DNA of 64,000 nucleotides, from positions 117,343-181,342 of the forward strand of contig JADJMH010000020.1 in NCBI GenBank assembly GCA_016709675.1, read 5' to 3'. The position numbers were made by a program, and so were the translations under genes. The notes under the pieces were generated by a model. The model did no database searches. It was not told where the DNA came from and worked only from the letters and a program-made list of their open reading frames with translations. The stretch is from Candidatus Accumulibacter proximus (GTDB taxonomy: Bacteria > Pseudomonadota > Gammaproteobacteria > Burkholderiales > Rhodocyclaceae). Shown here one piece after another: positions 9,749 through 18,796 of the stretch (positions are counted from its first letter, which is position 1; each line of letters opens with the position of its first letter).

Positions 9749-11086
9749 GTGAGTGATGACCAGGGCCGAGCGCAGCCTCCAGGAAATCCCATAGCGCTCT
9801 CCAATCCCTGCCTGACGTCCTGGTTGGCACACCTGGAGAGCCTCCACCCGAGCGGGCAGGGTGGAATCGAGCTGGGCCTCGAACGTGTCCTCCGCGTCAA
9901 GGAGGTGTTGGCTCAGGATCTGCAATATCCGGTGATCACGGTTGGTGGTACCAACGGCAAGGGCTCGACCTGCGCTTACCTGGAAGCCATGTACAGCTTT
10001 GCGGGTTACCGGGTCGGCTGCTACACATCGCCGCATCTGCTCGAATACAACGAGCGGGTGCGGATCGGCCGGCTGCCGGTTGACGACAGAGGTCTGTGCG
10101 AGGCCTTTGCCCGGGTTGAGGCGGCGAGGCAGGAAGCCGGTGGCATAGCCCTGACCTACTTCGAGTTCGGTACGCTTGCTGCCATCGAAGTCTTTCGCAG
10201 TCGTCAGGTCGAAGTCCTCATCCTCGAAGTCGGGCTGGGTGGGCGCCTGGACGCGGTCAATGCCTACGACGCCGATTGCGCGGTGATAACCAGTATTGCG
10301 CTGGATCATACCAACTGGCTGGGGCCGACACGCGAATCGATTGCTTTCGAGAAGGCGGGCATCTTTCGCGCCGGCAAGCCGGCAATCTGTGCCGATCCCG
10401 ATCCGCCGCAATCGCTGCTTGAACAGGCGCGGGCAATCGGCGCCGATCTTCACGTGCTGGGCCGCGATTTTGGTTATTTTGGTGACCAGTTGCAGTGGAC
10501 ATTCTGGGGCCGCGGCGGTCTGCGGCGCGGTGGTCTGGCAAAGCCAGCCTTGCGAGGCGCCGGCCAGTTAGGCAATGCTTCTGCTGCGCTCAACGCCATC
10601 GAGCTGCTCAGGAAGCGACTGCCGGTCTCGATGCAGGGGATAAGGCGAGGGTTGATCGAGCTGGACTTGCCGGGGCGCTGTCAGGTTATTCCTGGGCGCC
10701 CGGTCATTGTCCTCGATGTGGCGCACAATCCGCAGGCTGTGGCGGGACTTGCCGCCAAGCTTGGCGAAATGGCCTTCTGCGCCAGGACGATTGCCGTCGT
10801 CGGCATGCTCGGCGACAAGGACATTGCTGGCTCGTTGGCGCCGCTGGCGGGCAAGGTTGACCTGTGGCTGCTGGCTGACCTCAAGGTGCCACGCGGTGCG
10901 TCATCGGAAGTCCTCTCCGCGGCAGTGAATGATTCTGGTCTGGGTGGCTGCGTCGAGTGCTTCGCTTCACCAGGCGGAGCCTTCGTGCGTTCTGCCGAGC
11001 TGGCCGGGGAAAATGATAGAATTGTCGTCTTTGGATCGTTCTACACGGTCGCGGCCGTCATGCGCAGCATGCAGAATGGTCGCTGA
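9749..11086 (+). CDS. folC: Bifunctional dihydrofolate/folylpolyglutamate synthase
   Basis: Adds glutamate to dihydropteroate and to tetrahydrofolates in the cytoplasm. The 445-residue Mur-ligase-fold protein carries the ATP loop VGGTNGKGST at residues 65-74 and the motif YTSPHLLEYNERVRI. Further conserved blocks are ILEVGLGGRLDAVN and SIALDHTNWLG, with DVAHNPQA in the C-terminal domain. The start is taken as GTG 9749; a nearby ATG at 9738 is closed by an immediate stop. folP, which supplies the pathway, is at 27.6 kb. Confidence 0.95.
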   Translation: MSDDQGRAQPPGNPIALSNPCLTSWLAHLESLHPSGQGGIELGLERVLRVKEVLAQDLQYPVITVGGTNGKGSTCAYLEAMYSFAGYRVGCYTSPHLLEYNERVRIGRLPVDDRGLCEAFARVEAARQEAGGIALTYFEFGTLAAIEVFRSRQVEVLILEVGLGGRLDAVNAYDADCAVITSIALDHTNWLGPTRESIAFEKAGIFRAGKPAICADPDPPQSLLEQARAIGADLHVLGRDFGYFGDQLQWTFWGRGGLRRGGLAKPALRGAGQLGNASAALNAIELLRKRLPVSMQGIRRGLIELDLPGRCQVIPGRPVIVLDVAHNPQAVAGLAAKLGEMAFCARTIAVVGMLGDKDIAGSLAPLAGKVDLWLLADLKVPRGASSEVLSAAVNDSGLGGCVECFASPGGAFVRSAELAGENDRIVVFGSFYTVAAVMRSMQNGR

Positions 11087-11116
11087 TCGAAGCGATGCGA
11101 GTGGACCCCGATACCG

Positions 11117-12040
11117 ATGAGTGAATCACCTGACCCGCAACTGCAGTTGAAGAAACGGGCGCGTCGCCGCCTCGTCGGGGCAGTGGCGTTTGCCGGACTG
11201 GCTGCCGTGGTTCTGCCCATGGTCATGGACGAGGAACCGAAGCGGCCGATCCAGGACGTCCAGATACGAATTCCCGGCCAGGACCAGGTGCCGTTCCAGC
11301 CAAAGGGACTGGCGGAAGGAGCGGCACCTTCCCTGTCCGCCGCAGCGAGTGAGGTGGGCGGCGAGAAGCACAGCGCACGGGCCTCCTCCGCCGGCGAAGC
11401 CACGGCGGTGACAGAAAAGGCTGCAGTCATTGCGGCGGCTGAGCCAAGCGGGAAAACAGACGAGAAGGCGAACGAAAAGAAACCTGCCAAGTCGGCTAAT
11501 AAGCCTCCGGAAAAGGCGGACAAGAAAGGCGTCAAGTCGGCTGAGAAGATGCCGGAGAAGCCGGCTGAAAAGAAAGTCATTAAGCCTGCCGAGAAGGCGC
11601 CTGAAAAAGCGGTGGAGAAGCAGGCCGCGAGAGTCACGGACAAGGTGCCGGAAAAACCACCCGTCAAGAAGGTCGACAAGCCGGCTGAGAAGCCACCAGA
11701 GACGGGCGCAGAGGAGGCGGGCAAACCACCTGGTGACGACGTCCAACGTTCCGGTACGGTCCCGGCAGGTAAGCCGTCCGAAGCCGCGCCGGCAAGATCG
11801 GGCGCTGGTGGGCCGGCGGTGATTCTCATCGGAGCCTTTGCCAATCCCGAGAACGCCAAACAGCTACAGGGAAAAATCAACGGCGCCGGTGTCAGTACCT
11901 ATACGGAAATTCTCGATACGCCGGACGGCAAGAAAACACGCGTACGTGCCGGACCCTTTCCCAATCGCGAGGCTGCTGAGAAAGCCCTCGACAAGTTGAA
12001 AAAGATTGGCGTCAGTGGAGTCGTCGCCGGCAGGCAATGA
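11117..12040 (+). CDS. dedD: SPOR-domain cell division protein, DedD-like
   Basis: A 307-residue inner-membrane protein with one N-terminal membrane span (about residues 19-36, after a KKRARRR cytoplasmic cluster). A long Lys/Pro/Glu-rich periplasmic linker follows at about 110-210, made of irregular PEKPAEKK-like units. A C-terminal SPOR domain at about 230-305 starts with VILIGAFANPENAKQL. SPOR domains bind denuded septal peptidoglycan, so it likely acts at the division site. The linker is low complexity and can be expected to vary in length between strains. Its stop overlaps the cvpA start. Confidence 0.85.
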   Translation: MSESPDPQLQLKKRARRRLVGAVAFAGLAAVVLPMVMDEEPKRPIQDVQIRIPGQDQVPFQPKGLAEGAAPSLSAAASEVGGEKHSARASSAGEATAVTEKAAVIAAAEPSGKTDEKANEKKPAKSANKPPEKADKKGVKSAEKMPEKPAEKKVIKPAEKAPEKAVEKQAARVTDKVPEKPPVKKVDKPAEKPPETGAEEAGKPPGDDVQRSGTVPAGKPSEAAPARSGAGGPAVILIGAFANPENAKQLQGKINGAGVSTYTEILDTPDGKKTRVRAGPFPNREAAEKALDKLKKIGVSGVVAGRQ

Positions 12041-12525
12041 CAGTCTTTGATTACCTTGTGCTGTTTATCGTCATCGTCTCTCTCCTGCTGGGGATGTGGC
12101 GAGGCGTGGTGGGTGAGATCATCGCCCTGGTGGCCTGGGTGCTGGCTTTCTTCGCAGCCAAGTGGTGGGGAGAACAGTTTGCTCACTGGTTCGTAGGCAT
12201 TGCCGACCCGGCGTTCCGCCTAGTCGCCGGTTGGGTGACCGTGTTCGTGGCCGTGCTGATTGCCATGGCGCTGCTTCGCCTGGCAGTGCGCGGCTTGCTC
12301 AAGGCATTGGGCATGACCTTGAGCGATCGCCTGTTGGGGATCATCTTCGGGGTCACCAGGGGCGTGCTGATCGTTATGGTCCTCGTTGCTGTTGGTGGGA
12401 TGACGGCGCTGCCGAAGGAAAAATGGTGGAGTGAGGCGTATCTTTCCGCTCCACTCGAAACAGCCGTTCTGGCAAGCAAACCCTGGCTGCCAACCGACGT
12501 GGCTAGACGAATCAGGTTTGGGTAG
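12037..12525 (+). CDS. cvpA: CvpA family membrane protein
   Basis: A 162-residue membrane protein with four hydrophobic segments (about 4-22, 26-44, 60-82 and 100-122) and the family signature FDYLVLFIVIVSLLLGMWRG near the N-terminus. Members are needed for colicin V production in E. coli and have been linked to envelope homeostasis; the molecular role is unknown. It lies between dedD (4-base overlap) and purF (9 bases downstream), the conserved dedD-cvpA-purF cluster. Confidence 0.9.
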   Translation: MTVFDYLVLFIVIVSLLLGMWRGVVGEIIALVAWVLAFFAAKWWGEQFAHWFVGIADPAFRLVAGWVTVFVAVLIAMALLRLAVRGLLKALGMTLSDRLLGIIFGVTRGVLIVMVLVAVGGMTALPKEKWWSEAYLSAPLETAVLASKPWLPTDVARRIRFG

Positions 12526-12534
12526 GTAAAGACT

Positions 12535-14061
12535 ATGTGCGGAATTCTTGGGGTTGTCGCAACCACGCCGGTCAATCAGCTGCTCTATGATGGCTTGATG
12601 GTCTTGCAGCACCGAGGGCAGGATGCGGCCGGCATCGTGACTGTCGAGGACGATGCGTTTCACATGCACAAGGGCTCGGGACTGGTGCGCGACGTGTTTC
12701 GCACACGCAATATGCGGGCCCTGCCGGGCAACATGGGGATCGCCCATTGCCGTTACCCGACTGCCGGTTCGGCGTTCGACGCGGCCCTCTCGCAGCCCTT
12801 CTATGTCAACTCACCGTTCGGCATCGTTCTCGGGCACAACGGCAACCTGACCAATAGCGAGCAACTCAAGCAGGAGATGTTCCTTCAGGACCTGCGACAC
12901 ATCAATACCGGTTCTGATTCCGAGGTTCTGCTCAACACGCTGGCACACGAACTGCAGACCACAGCCAACGGGTGTCAGCTGGATCTTGACACGATCTTTG
13001 CCGCGGTTTCTGCCGTGCATCGGCGCTGTCGGGGGGCTTACGCGGTAGTGGCGATGATCGCCGGTCACGGCATGCTTGCCTTCCGCGATCCCTTCGGGAT
13101 TCGACCGCTGATCTTCGGTACCAATGAGACACCCGAAGGTACCGAGTACCTGTTTGCTTCCGAGTCGGTGGCGCTTGATACCCTGGGATTTCAGGTGCTG
13201 CGCGACGTCGCACCGGGTGAGGCGGTCTTCATCGATCTCGAGCACCGCCTGCACCAACGTCAATGTGCGACGAATGCGGCACTGTCTCCCTGTATTTTCG
13301 AGTTCGTCTATCTAGCCCGGCCGGACTCGGTAATCGACGGCGTATCGGTTTATGAAGCACGTTTGCGCATGGGCGAGCATCTGGCCGACAAACTCATCAA
13401 GCACATTCCGGTTGAGCAGATTGATGTCGTCATTCCGATTCCCGATTCGAGTCGCCCATCGGCGATGCAGCTGGCACAGCGGATCGGCGTCCCGTACCGT
13501 GAAGGTTTTGTCAAGAACCGCTACATCGGCCGTACCTTCATCATGCCGGGGCAGGCGACGCGCGCGCGGTCGGTTCGCCAGAAGCTGAACACCGTGGCAC
13601 AGGAGTTCCGGGGCAAGCGTGTCCTGTTGGTCGATGATTCGATCGTGCGCGGCACGACCAGCCGCGAGATCGTCGAGATGGCCCGTGCTGCTGGTGCGCT
13701 GAAAGTTTACTTCGCCTCCGCTTCGCCGCCCGTGCGCTACCCGAATGTCTATGGCATCGACATGCCGACGCGTGGGGAACTGATTGCTACCGGTCGCACG
13801 GGCGAGGAGATAGGCGTCGAAATTGGCGCCGACGCCCTGGTCTATCAGGACCTGGAAGCGTTGAAGGCTTCGGTTCGTGACCTCAGACCCGCGCTGTGTC
13901 ACTTCGACACCTCGTGCTTTGATGGCTCCTACGTCACGGGAGATGTCAGCCCAGAGTACCTAATGGCCATCGAGATGGCCAGAGAAGGCCACCGCACAAC
14001 GACGAAGGAAGAGCGCCGGGCGTCGAGGCAGTTACAGTTGAACCTGATGTCTGCAGGCTGA
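12535..14061 (+). CDS. purF: Amidophosphoribosyltransferase
   Basis: First committed step of purine synthesis, making phosphoribosylamine from PRPP and glutamine. The 508-residue protein starts MCGILGVV, placing the nucleophilic cysteine at position 2 so it is exposed after Met removal. The Ntn-type glutaminase half contains GIAHCRYPTAGS and LGHNGNLTN. The phosphoribosyltransferase half has the PRPP loop VLLVDDSIVRGTTS at about residue 363. No zinc/Fe-S propeptide is present, as in the E. coli type. Confidence 0.98.
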   Translation: MCGILGVVATTPVNQLLYDGLMVLQHRGQDAAGIVTVEDDAFHMHKGSGLVRDVFRTRNMRALPGNMGIAHCRYPTAGSAFDAALSQPFYVNSPFGIVLGHNGNLTNSEQLKQEMFLQDLRHINTGSDSEVLLNTLAHELQTTANGCQLDLDTIFAAVSAVHRRCRGAYAVVAMIAGHGMLAFRDPFGIRPLIFGTNETPEGTEYLFASESVALDTLGFQVLRDVAPGEAVFIDLEHRLHQRQCATNAALSPCIFEFVYLARPDSVIDGVSVYEARLRMGEHLADKLIKHIPVEQIDVVIPIPDSSRPSAMQLAQRIGVPYREGFVKNRYIGRTFIMPGQATRARSVRQKLNTVAQEFRGKRVLLVDDSIVRGTTSREIVEMARAAGALKVYFASASPPVRYPNVYGIDMPTRGELIATGRTGEEIGVEIGADALVYQDLEALKASVRDLRPALCHFDTSCFDGSYVTGDVSPEYLMAIEMAREGHRTTTKEERRASRQLQLNLMSAG

Positions 14062-14066
14062 AGGCG

Positions 14067-15248
14067 ATGGAGACCAGCCCAAAATACGGCCTCGAGACGC
14101 TGGCGGTGCGTGCCGGGCAGGAGCGTAGCCAATTCAATGAGCACAGTGAAGCGCTGTACCTGACGTCGAGTTTTGTCTTCACTACTGCGGCGCAGGCCGC
14201 CGCGCGTTTCTCGGGCGAGGAAGAAGGCAATGTGTACTCGCGCTTCACCAATCCGACGGTCTCCGCCTTCCAGCATCGTCTGGCCGCCCTGGAAGGTGCG
14301 GAGGCTTGCGTTGCCACCGCTTCCGGAATGTCGGCCATTCTCTCGCTGGTGATGGCGCTATGCAGCAGTGGCGATCACATCGTCGCCTCGACAGGTTTGT
14401 TCGGCGCAACACAGCAGCTGCTCGGCAACATCCTGCCGCGTTTCGGAATCGGGACCAGCTTCGTCGCGCAAACCGATGTCGCTGCGTGGCAAGCCGCGAT
14501 GCGGCCGGAAACGAAGCTGTTCTTTCTTGAGACGCCATCGAATCCCCTGACCGAAATCGCCGACATTGCCGCTCTGGTGACGGTTGCACACGCGCAGGGC
14601 GTGTTGGTGGCGGTCGATAACTGCTTCTGCACGCCGATCCTGCAGCGACCACTTGATCTTGGTGCTGATCTGGTCGTCCATTCGGCGACCAAGTTCCTCG
14701 ATGGGCAGGGGCGCGTCCTCGGCGGCGCTGTCGCCGGGCCGAGAAGGTTGACCGACGAGGTATTCAAGTTCTTGCGCACAGCCGGTCCGACGCTCTCCGC
14801 TTTCAACGCCTGGGTCTTGTTGAAAGGGCTGGAGACGCTGCAGATTCGCCTCGAAGCGCAGTCGTCCAGAGCGTTGCAGCTTGCGCTGTGGCTGGAGAAG
14901 CACCCACGGGTCAGGCGCGTCTACTACCCCGGCTTGCCGTCTCACCCGCAGTTCGACCTTGCTCGCCGCCAGCAAAAAAGCGGCGGCGCGATTGTCTCCT
15001 TTGTCGTCGAAGGTGCGCGGGCCGAAGCCTGGAAGGTAGTGGACAGCTGTCGTCTGCTGTCCATCACAGCCAATCTCGGGGACACCAAGACGACTCTGAC
15101 GCATCCGGCCTCAACCACGCATGCTCGCATCACTCCGGAGCAGCGAGCGGCAGCCGGCATCGGCGAGGATTTGCTGCGGGTCGCGGTCGGACTCGAAGCC
15201 GTGGTGGATCTGCAGAACGACCTCGACTCCGGCTTGTCGTCGATCTAG
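14067..15248 (+). CDS. metZ: O-succinylhomoserine sulfhydrylase
   Basis: PLP-dependent enzyme making homocysteine directly from O-succinylhomoserine and sulfide. The 393-residue Cys/Met-metabolism family protein has the internal aldimine lysine (Lys209) in SATKFLDGQGRVLGGAV, and the conserved EGNVYSRFTNPTVSAFQ and LGDTKTTLTHPASTTH blocks. Its place directly after purF favours MetZ over cystathionine gamma-synthase, because this pairing is standard in Beta- and Gammaproteobacteria. It ends tail-to-tail with the next gene, overlapping by 4 bases. Confidence 0.94.
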   Translation: METSPKYGLETLAVRAGQERSQFNEHSEALYLTSSFVFTTAAQAAARFSGEEEGNVYSRFTNPTVSAFQHRLAALEGAEACVATASGMSAILSLVMALCSSGDHIVASTGLFGATQQLLGNILPRFGIGTSFVAQTDVAAWQAAMRPETKLFFLETPSNPLTEIADIAALVTVAHAQGVLVAVDNCFCTPILQRPLDLGADLVVHSATKFLDGQGRVLGGAVAGPRRLTDEVFKFLRTAGPTLSAFNAWVLLKGLETLQIRLEAQSSRALQLALWLEKHPRVRRVYYPGLPSHPQFDLARRQQKSGGAIVSFVVEGARAEAWKVVDSCRLLSITANLGDTKTTLTHPASTTHARITPEQRAAAGIGEDLLRVAVGLEAVVDLQNDLDSGLSSI

Positions 15249-15541
15249 CTGCTGCCGGCGGGTTCCCGGCGCTTGGGTCGGGCCAGGTCTTCGCGCTCGC
15301 TGGCGGCTTTCCTGAGCGCCTCCTTGGCGACGCTCGGCATCATGAAGTAAGTCATCAGGCTCGAGCAAATGCAGACCAGCCAGAAGAGAAAGAAGCCAGT
15401 AGAGTAGGTGGCCGTCGCCGACCATTCGACACGTTCTCCGAACAGGTATAGCTGCGCCGGATCGATCATCGTGAAGAAAAGCACTTCTGCGATTCCCGCC
15501 GCGATGAACGCCGGCCACAGTACCCAGATCACGTGCTTCAT
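15245..15541 (-). CDS. Small two-span membrane protein, unknown function
   Basis: A 98-residue protein with two hydrophobic segments (about residues 4-24 and 44-66) and a charged Lys/Arg/Glu-rich C-terminal tail. The start ATG at 15541 is preceded by GGGAGAAG; an upstream in-frame start would add 15 polar residues. I do not recognise a named domain. Proteins of this kind are found near metZ in related bacteria, as far as I recall. It is convergent with metZ. Confidence 0.7.
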   Translation of the reverse strand: MKHVIWVLWPAFIAAGIAEVLFFTMIDPAQLYLFGERVEWSATATYSTGFFLFWLVCICSSLMTYFMMPSVAKEALRKAASEREDLARPKRREPAGSS

Positions 15542-15787
15542 GTCTTCTCCCTGTTGCTCATGGTGGAAAGGAGGCTGATTCCGCAAAACCGCCTGCCACG
15601 GCAGACCGGAGCCGTATGACCGATCATGGCTGGAGGTTCAACGAGGTCGAGCTGCCCTTGGTGTCCGAAATGTCGCACAGAGCGCGCCCTCTTTCAAGAA
15701 GGAAATTCGTTCTACGATGCGGGAGGCAGACGCTCGGGGCTGGATTGGCAGCCACGGGGGCGTTCGCCTGGTGACCAATACCCCGGC

Positions 15788-16642
15788 TCAGCGTGTCTTG
15801 GCTGGCCTGGAGACAAACAGCTCCGGATCGACCATGGCGCCGTTTAGAATCACGCTCCAGTGGAGGTGTGGGCCGGTCGCGCGGCCGGTCATCCCGACCA
15901 GTCCGAGCCGCTGTCCCTTGCTGACCGCCTCCCCGGGCTGTACATCGATGCGGTCGAGATGGCAGTACATGCTGATCAGACCATTGCCGTGATCGATGAA
16001 CACGGTCTTGCCGTTGAAGAAATAGTCATCGCTGGCCAGCACGATACCCTGGGCATTGGCCTTGACGAGCGACCCGCGCGCGGCAGCGATGTCGAAGCCG
16101 GCATGTGGCGAACGCGGCTCGCCGTTGAAGAACCGGCGCACGCCGAAGCGCCCGGTCAGCCGCCCGTCGGCTGGCAGGACGAAACTCGTGTCGGCATCGT
16201 CTGTCCCGCGCCAGTGACGCTTGAGTTTCCGGATGGCGGCGATCTCGCCCTCGACTCGCGCCAGGTCGGCGGGCGAAAGTCGCACCTTGCCAGTATCCTT
16301 GAGCGCGATCCGCTGTTCCGGATAGTTCTTCGCGGCAACACTGAAGGCGATGCTGCGCGTTTCGCGCTCTCCCGTTGCGACCCGCAGTTCGTGTTCGCCT
16401 GGCTCGGTATCGAGCGCCAGTCCGACCACGGCGAACCACTGACCGGCCTCCGCAGCAACCAGAAGCGGCTGGTCGCCAAGCCAGGCGCGCGGCTGGAGCG
16501 CACCGGCCAATACCGGGCCGAGTGAAACCAGGGCCACGCCGCCGGGGACGTTCGCCACCCGGGGTAGGGACGCGCGCGCGGGCGGCGGTAGGGCGAGCAG
16601 CAGGCTCAAGCAAGTGGCGGCGACCCCGTAGCGGGCGAGCAT
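15788..16642 (-). CDS. Exported M23 (LytM) family peptidase
   Basis: A 284-residue periplasmic protein. It has an N-terminal signal peptide (hydrophobic core in ATCLSLLLALPPPARA), an N-terminal Ig-like/peptidase-associated domain, and a C-terminal LytM domain. Zinc-ligand motifs are intact: SPHAGFDIAA (His and Asp) and GPHLHWS (HxH), with MYCHLDRI between them. It therefore looks like an active peptidoglycan endopeptidase rather than a degenerate activator. I chose ATG 16642, which gives a clean signal peptide; the longer frame upstream lies in the metalloprotease gene. It follows that gene by 22 bases. Confidence 0.9.
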   Translation of the reverse strand: MLARYGVAATCLSLLLALPPPARASLPRVANVPGGVALVSLGPVLAGALQPRAWLGDQPLLVAAEAGQWFAVVGLALDTEPGEHELRVATGERETRSIAFSVAAKNYPEQRIALKDTGKVRLSPADLARVEGEIAAIRKLKRHWRGTDDADTSFVLPADGRLTGRFGVRRFFNGEPRSPHAGFDIAAARGSLVKANAQGIVLASDDYFFNGKTVFIDHGNGLISMYCHLDRIDVQPGEAVSKGQRLGLVGMTGRATGPHLHWSVILNGAMVDPELFVSRPAKTR

Positions 16643-16664
16643 GGCCGGTTCGGATTTCCGCTGG

Positions 16665-17525
16665 CTAAAGTGACGCCGCGCTGAACGTATCGCACTGCCG
16701 CACGTCACCCGTCGCCATTCCCCGTTTGAACCAGCGAACGCGCTGCTCGGAAGTGCCGTGGGTGAAGGACTCGGGGACGATCTGGCCCTGCGTCTGCTTT
16801 TGCAGGCGATCGTCACCGATTGCCGAGGCGGCGGTGAGCGCCTGCTCGGTCTCGCTTGGTTCGAGGATCTTCTGCATGCTGTCGGCGCGATGTCCCCAGA
16901 CGCCGGCGAAGCAGTCCGCCTGCAGTTCGAGGCGCACCGACAGCTCATTCGCTGCGACCTTGTTGCCACTGCGTTGCTGCGCCGCGTGTACCTTGTCGGA
17001 AATACCGAGCAGGTTCTGCACGTGGTGACCGACCTCGTGCGCGATCACGTACGCCTGGGCAAACTCGCCAGGGGCGTGAAAGCGCTCCCTAAGGTCACGG
17101 TAGAACGCCAGGTCGATGTAGACCTTCTGATCGGCGGGGCAGTAGAACGGGCCCATCGCCGACTTTCCCGTGCCACAAGCCGTCGGCGTGGCGCCGGTGA
17201 ACAGCACCAGCTTTGGTTCCTGGTAGCGACGCCCGGCCTCACTGAAAACCGTCTGCCAGGTAGTCTCGGTGCTGCCGAGTACCTTGGCAACAAAAGTGGC
17301 CATCTCGTCGCTGGCGGGCGGCTTCTGCGCGGATCGTGCTGCTGGCGAGGAGAGGTCTGGGCTAGACGCCAATCCGAGGATCACCGCCGGGTCGATGCCG
17401 AAAAAATAGCCGACGGCGAGCGCGATGACCAGCGTGCCGATACCGACGCTTCCCCGTCCGATGCCCCCGCCGCCCCCCCTTCTGTCCTCGACGTTTCGAC
17501 TCGCCTGTTGGTCATCCAGACGCAT
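16665..17525 (-). CDS. ypfJ: YpfJ-type neutral zinc metallopeptidase
   Basis: A 286-residue membrane-anchored protein. Its N-terminus (RNVEDRRGGGGG) is typical of the family, one membrane span lies at about residues 28-50, and the zinc motif HEVGH is at 163-167 (VIAHEVGHHVQNLLGI). A downstream LELQADCFAGVWGH block supplies the likely third ligand region. The substrate is unknown. It is head of a probable two-gene unit with the M23 peptidase, and divergent from the Pit phosphate transporter with 212 bases between. Confidence 0.9.
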   Translation of the reverse strand: MRLDDQQASRNVEDRRGGGGGIGRGSVGIGTLVIALAVGYFFGIDPAVILGLASSPDLSSPAARSAQKPPASDEMATFVAKVLGSTETTWQTVFSEAGRRYQEPKLVLFTGATPTACGTGKSAMGPFYCPADQKVYIDLAFYRDLRERFHAPGEFAQAYVIAHEVGHHVQNLLGISDKVHAAQQRSGNKVAANELSVRLELQADCFAGVWGHRADSMQKILEPSETEQALTAASAIGDDRLQKQTQGQIVPESFTHGTSEQRVRWFKRGMATGDVRQCDTFSAASL

Positions 17526-17653
17526 GATTTTTCCCCTGAGTGCATTCTGATCCGGCCCAATGTTAGCAGAATGGCGGGCAACGGAGCGATCTCCTGTCGA
17601 TGCATGATTTGTCCTCTGCCGGTCATTCTGTCGTCGGCATCATGAACAAAATG

Positions 17654-17681
17654 TGGACAAAACCAGTTTTTCGTGCATAAT
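17654..17681 (+). promoter_or_regulatory. Sigma-70-type promoter for the Pit phosphate transporter
   Basis: TGGACA (17654-17659) and CATAAT (17676-17681) are separated by 16 bases, placing transcription start near 17688 and a roughly 50-base leader before the pit ATG. I looked for a Pho box here and did not find a convincing one, which fits the constitutive expression usual for Pit. Confidence 0.6.
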
Positions 17682-17737
17682 CCGCGCACTTTTTACAAGA
17701 AGCGGGCCGACGAGGTCCGTTCACAGGAAGGGTGCGT

Positions 17738-18781
17738 ATGGATACTCTATTTTGGCTTGCCGTAGCGACCGTCGTAATCGTGTTGTTCTTCGATTACACC
17801 AACGGCTTTCACGATGCCGCGAACATCGTGGCGACCATCATCGCTTCGCGGGCAATGACGCCGGCCCAGGCAGTCATGGTCGTCGGGGTTTTCGAATTCC
17901 TCGGACCCCTGCTCGGGGGAACGGCGGTAGCCAACACGATCGGCAAGTTCGTCGATCTGTCGAGCGTTGACGCCCACTTGGCAGTGCTAATCCTGTTCTG
18001 CGGCTTGCTCGGTGCCATCGTCTGGAATCTCGCAACCTGGTGGTTCGGGATTCCGTCATCGTCGTCGCATGCACTGGTTGGTGGCCTTGCGGGTGCCGTG
18101 GTGGCGGCCGTCGGCTCCGAGTACGTGATCTGGGGCTGGTCGCCGCTGATGCAGGACGGCAAGCTCATCGGCGTGATGAAGGTGCTGGTGTCGCTGTTTC
18201 TCTCGCCGCTGCTCGGTTTCTGGGTCGGATTCCTGGTTTTCCGTATCGGGCGGAAGCTGATGGCCGGCGCCAGGCCGACCGCCAACAGCACCCTGCGAAA
18301 GCTGCAGTTCCTCAGCGCGGCCACCCTGGCCTTCTCGCACGGCGCTAACGACGCGCAGAAGAGCATGGGTATGCTGACGCTGGTGCTGCTGCTCGGTGGT
18401 TTCATTCCTAAGTTCGAGGTACCGTTCTGGGTTGTGCTGGCATGCGCCACGGCAATCACCCTCGGCATCCTGTCCGGCGGCTGGCGTATTGTGCGGACGC
18501 TTGGCTTTGCCATTTATCGCGTACGGCCGCTGCATGCCTTGTCTTCGCAGCTCACTTCCGGGCTGCTGATTCTCTCTGCCTCGGTGGTCGGGGCGCCGGT
18601 ATCGACGACGCACGTGGTCGCCACCTCGATCATGGGCATCGGCTATTCCGAGCGCCCACGCGCCGTGCGCTGGAAAAAGGCGGTTGACATTGCCAAGACC
18701 TGGGTGATCACCATCCCGGCTTCAGCACTGACTGCCATTGTTTGCTACGCCCTGGCCAGAATCATACTTGGCCAACATTAA
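17738..18781 (+). CDS. pit: Low-affinity inorganic phosphate transporter, Pit family
   Basis: A 347-residue inner-membrane metal-phosphate:H+ symporter. Both family repeats are visible: an N-terminal block with FDYTNGFHDAANIVAT and a C-terminal block with FSHGANDAQKSMGM. About ten hydrophobic spans lie around them, with PSSSSHALVGG and APVSTTHVVATSIMG as the signature substrate loops. The ATG at 17738 follows AGGAAGG. Pit is the phosphate entry and exit route emphasised in polyphosphate-accumulating bacteria. A DUF47 partner follows after 15 bases. Confidence 0.95.
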   Translation: MDTLFWLAVATVVIVLFFDYTNGFHDAANIVATIIASRAMTPAQAVMVVGVFEFLGPLLGGTAVANTIGKFVDLSSVDAHLAVLILFCGLLGAIVWNLATWWFGIPSSSSHALVGGLAGAVVAAVGSEYVIWGWSPLMQDGKLIGVMKVLVSLFLSPLLGFWVGFLVFRIGRKLMAGARPTANSTLRKLQFLSAATLAFSHGANDAQKSMGMLTLVLLLGGFIPKFEVPFWVVLACATAITLGILSGGWRIVRTLGFAIYRVRPLHALSSQLTSGLLILSASVVGAPVSTTHVVATSIMGIGYSERPRAVRWKKAVDIAKTWVITIPASALTAIVCYALARIILGQH

Positions 18782-18796
18782 CTGAGGAGATGAACC

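Noticed and set aside
15542..15787. A plus-strand frame with a CPKC motif (15626-15847) between the small membrane protein and the M23 peptidase
   Set aside because: It overlaps the M23 gene end, lacks a ribosome site and resembles no family; the gap is treated as empty apart from the leader of the small membrane protein.
17591..17640. A Pho-box-like CTGCCG...CTGTCG pair upstream of pit
   Set aside because: The half-sites are 12 rather than 11 bases apart and both differ from CTGTCA; not enough to claim PhoB control.
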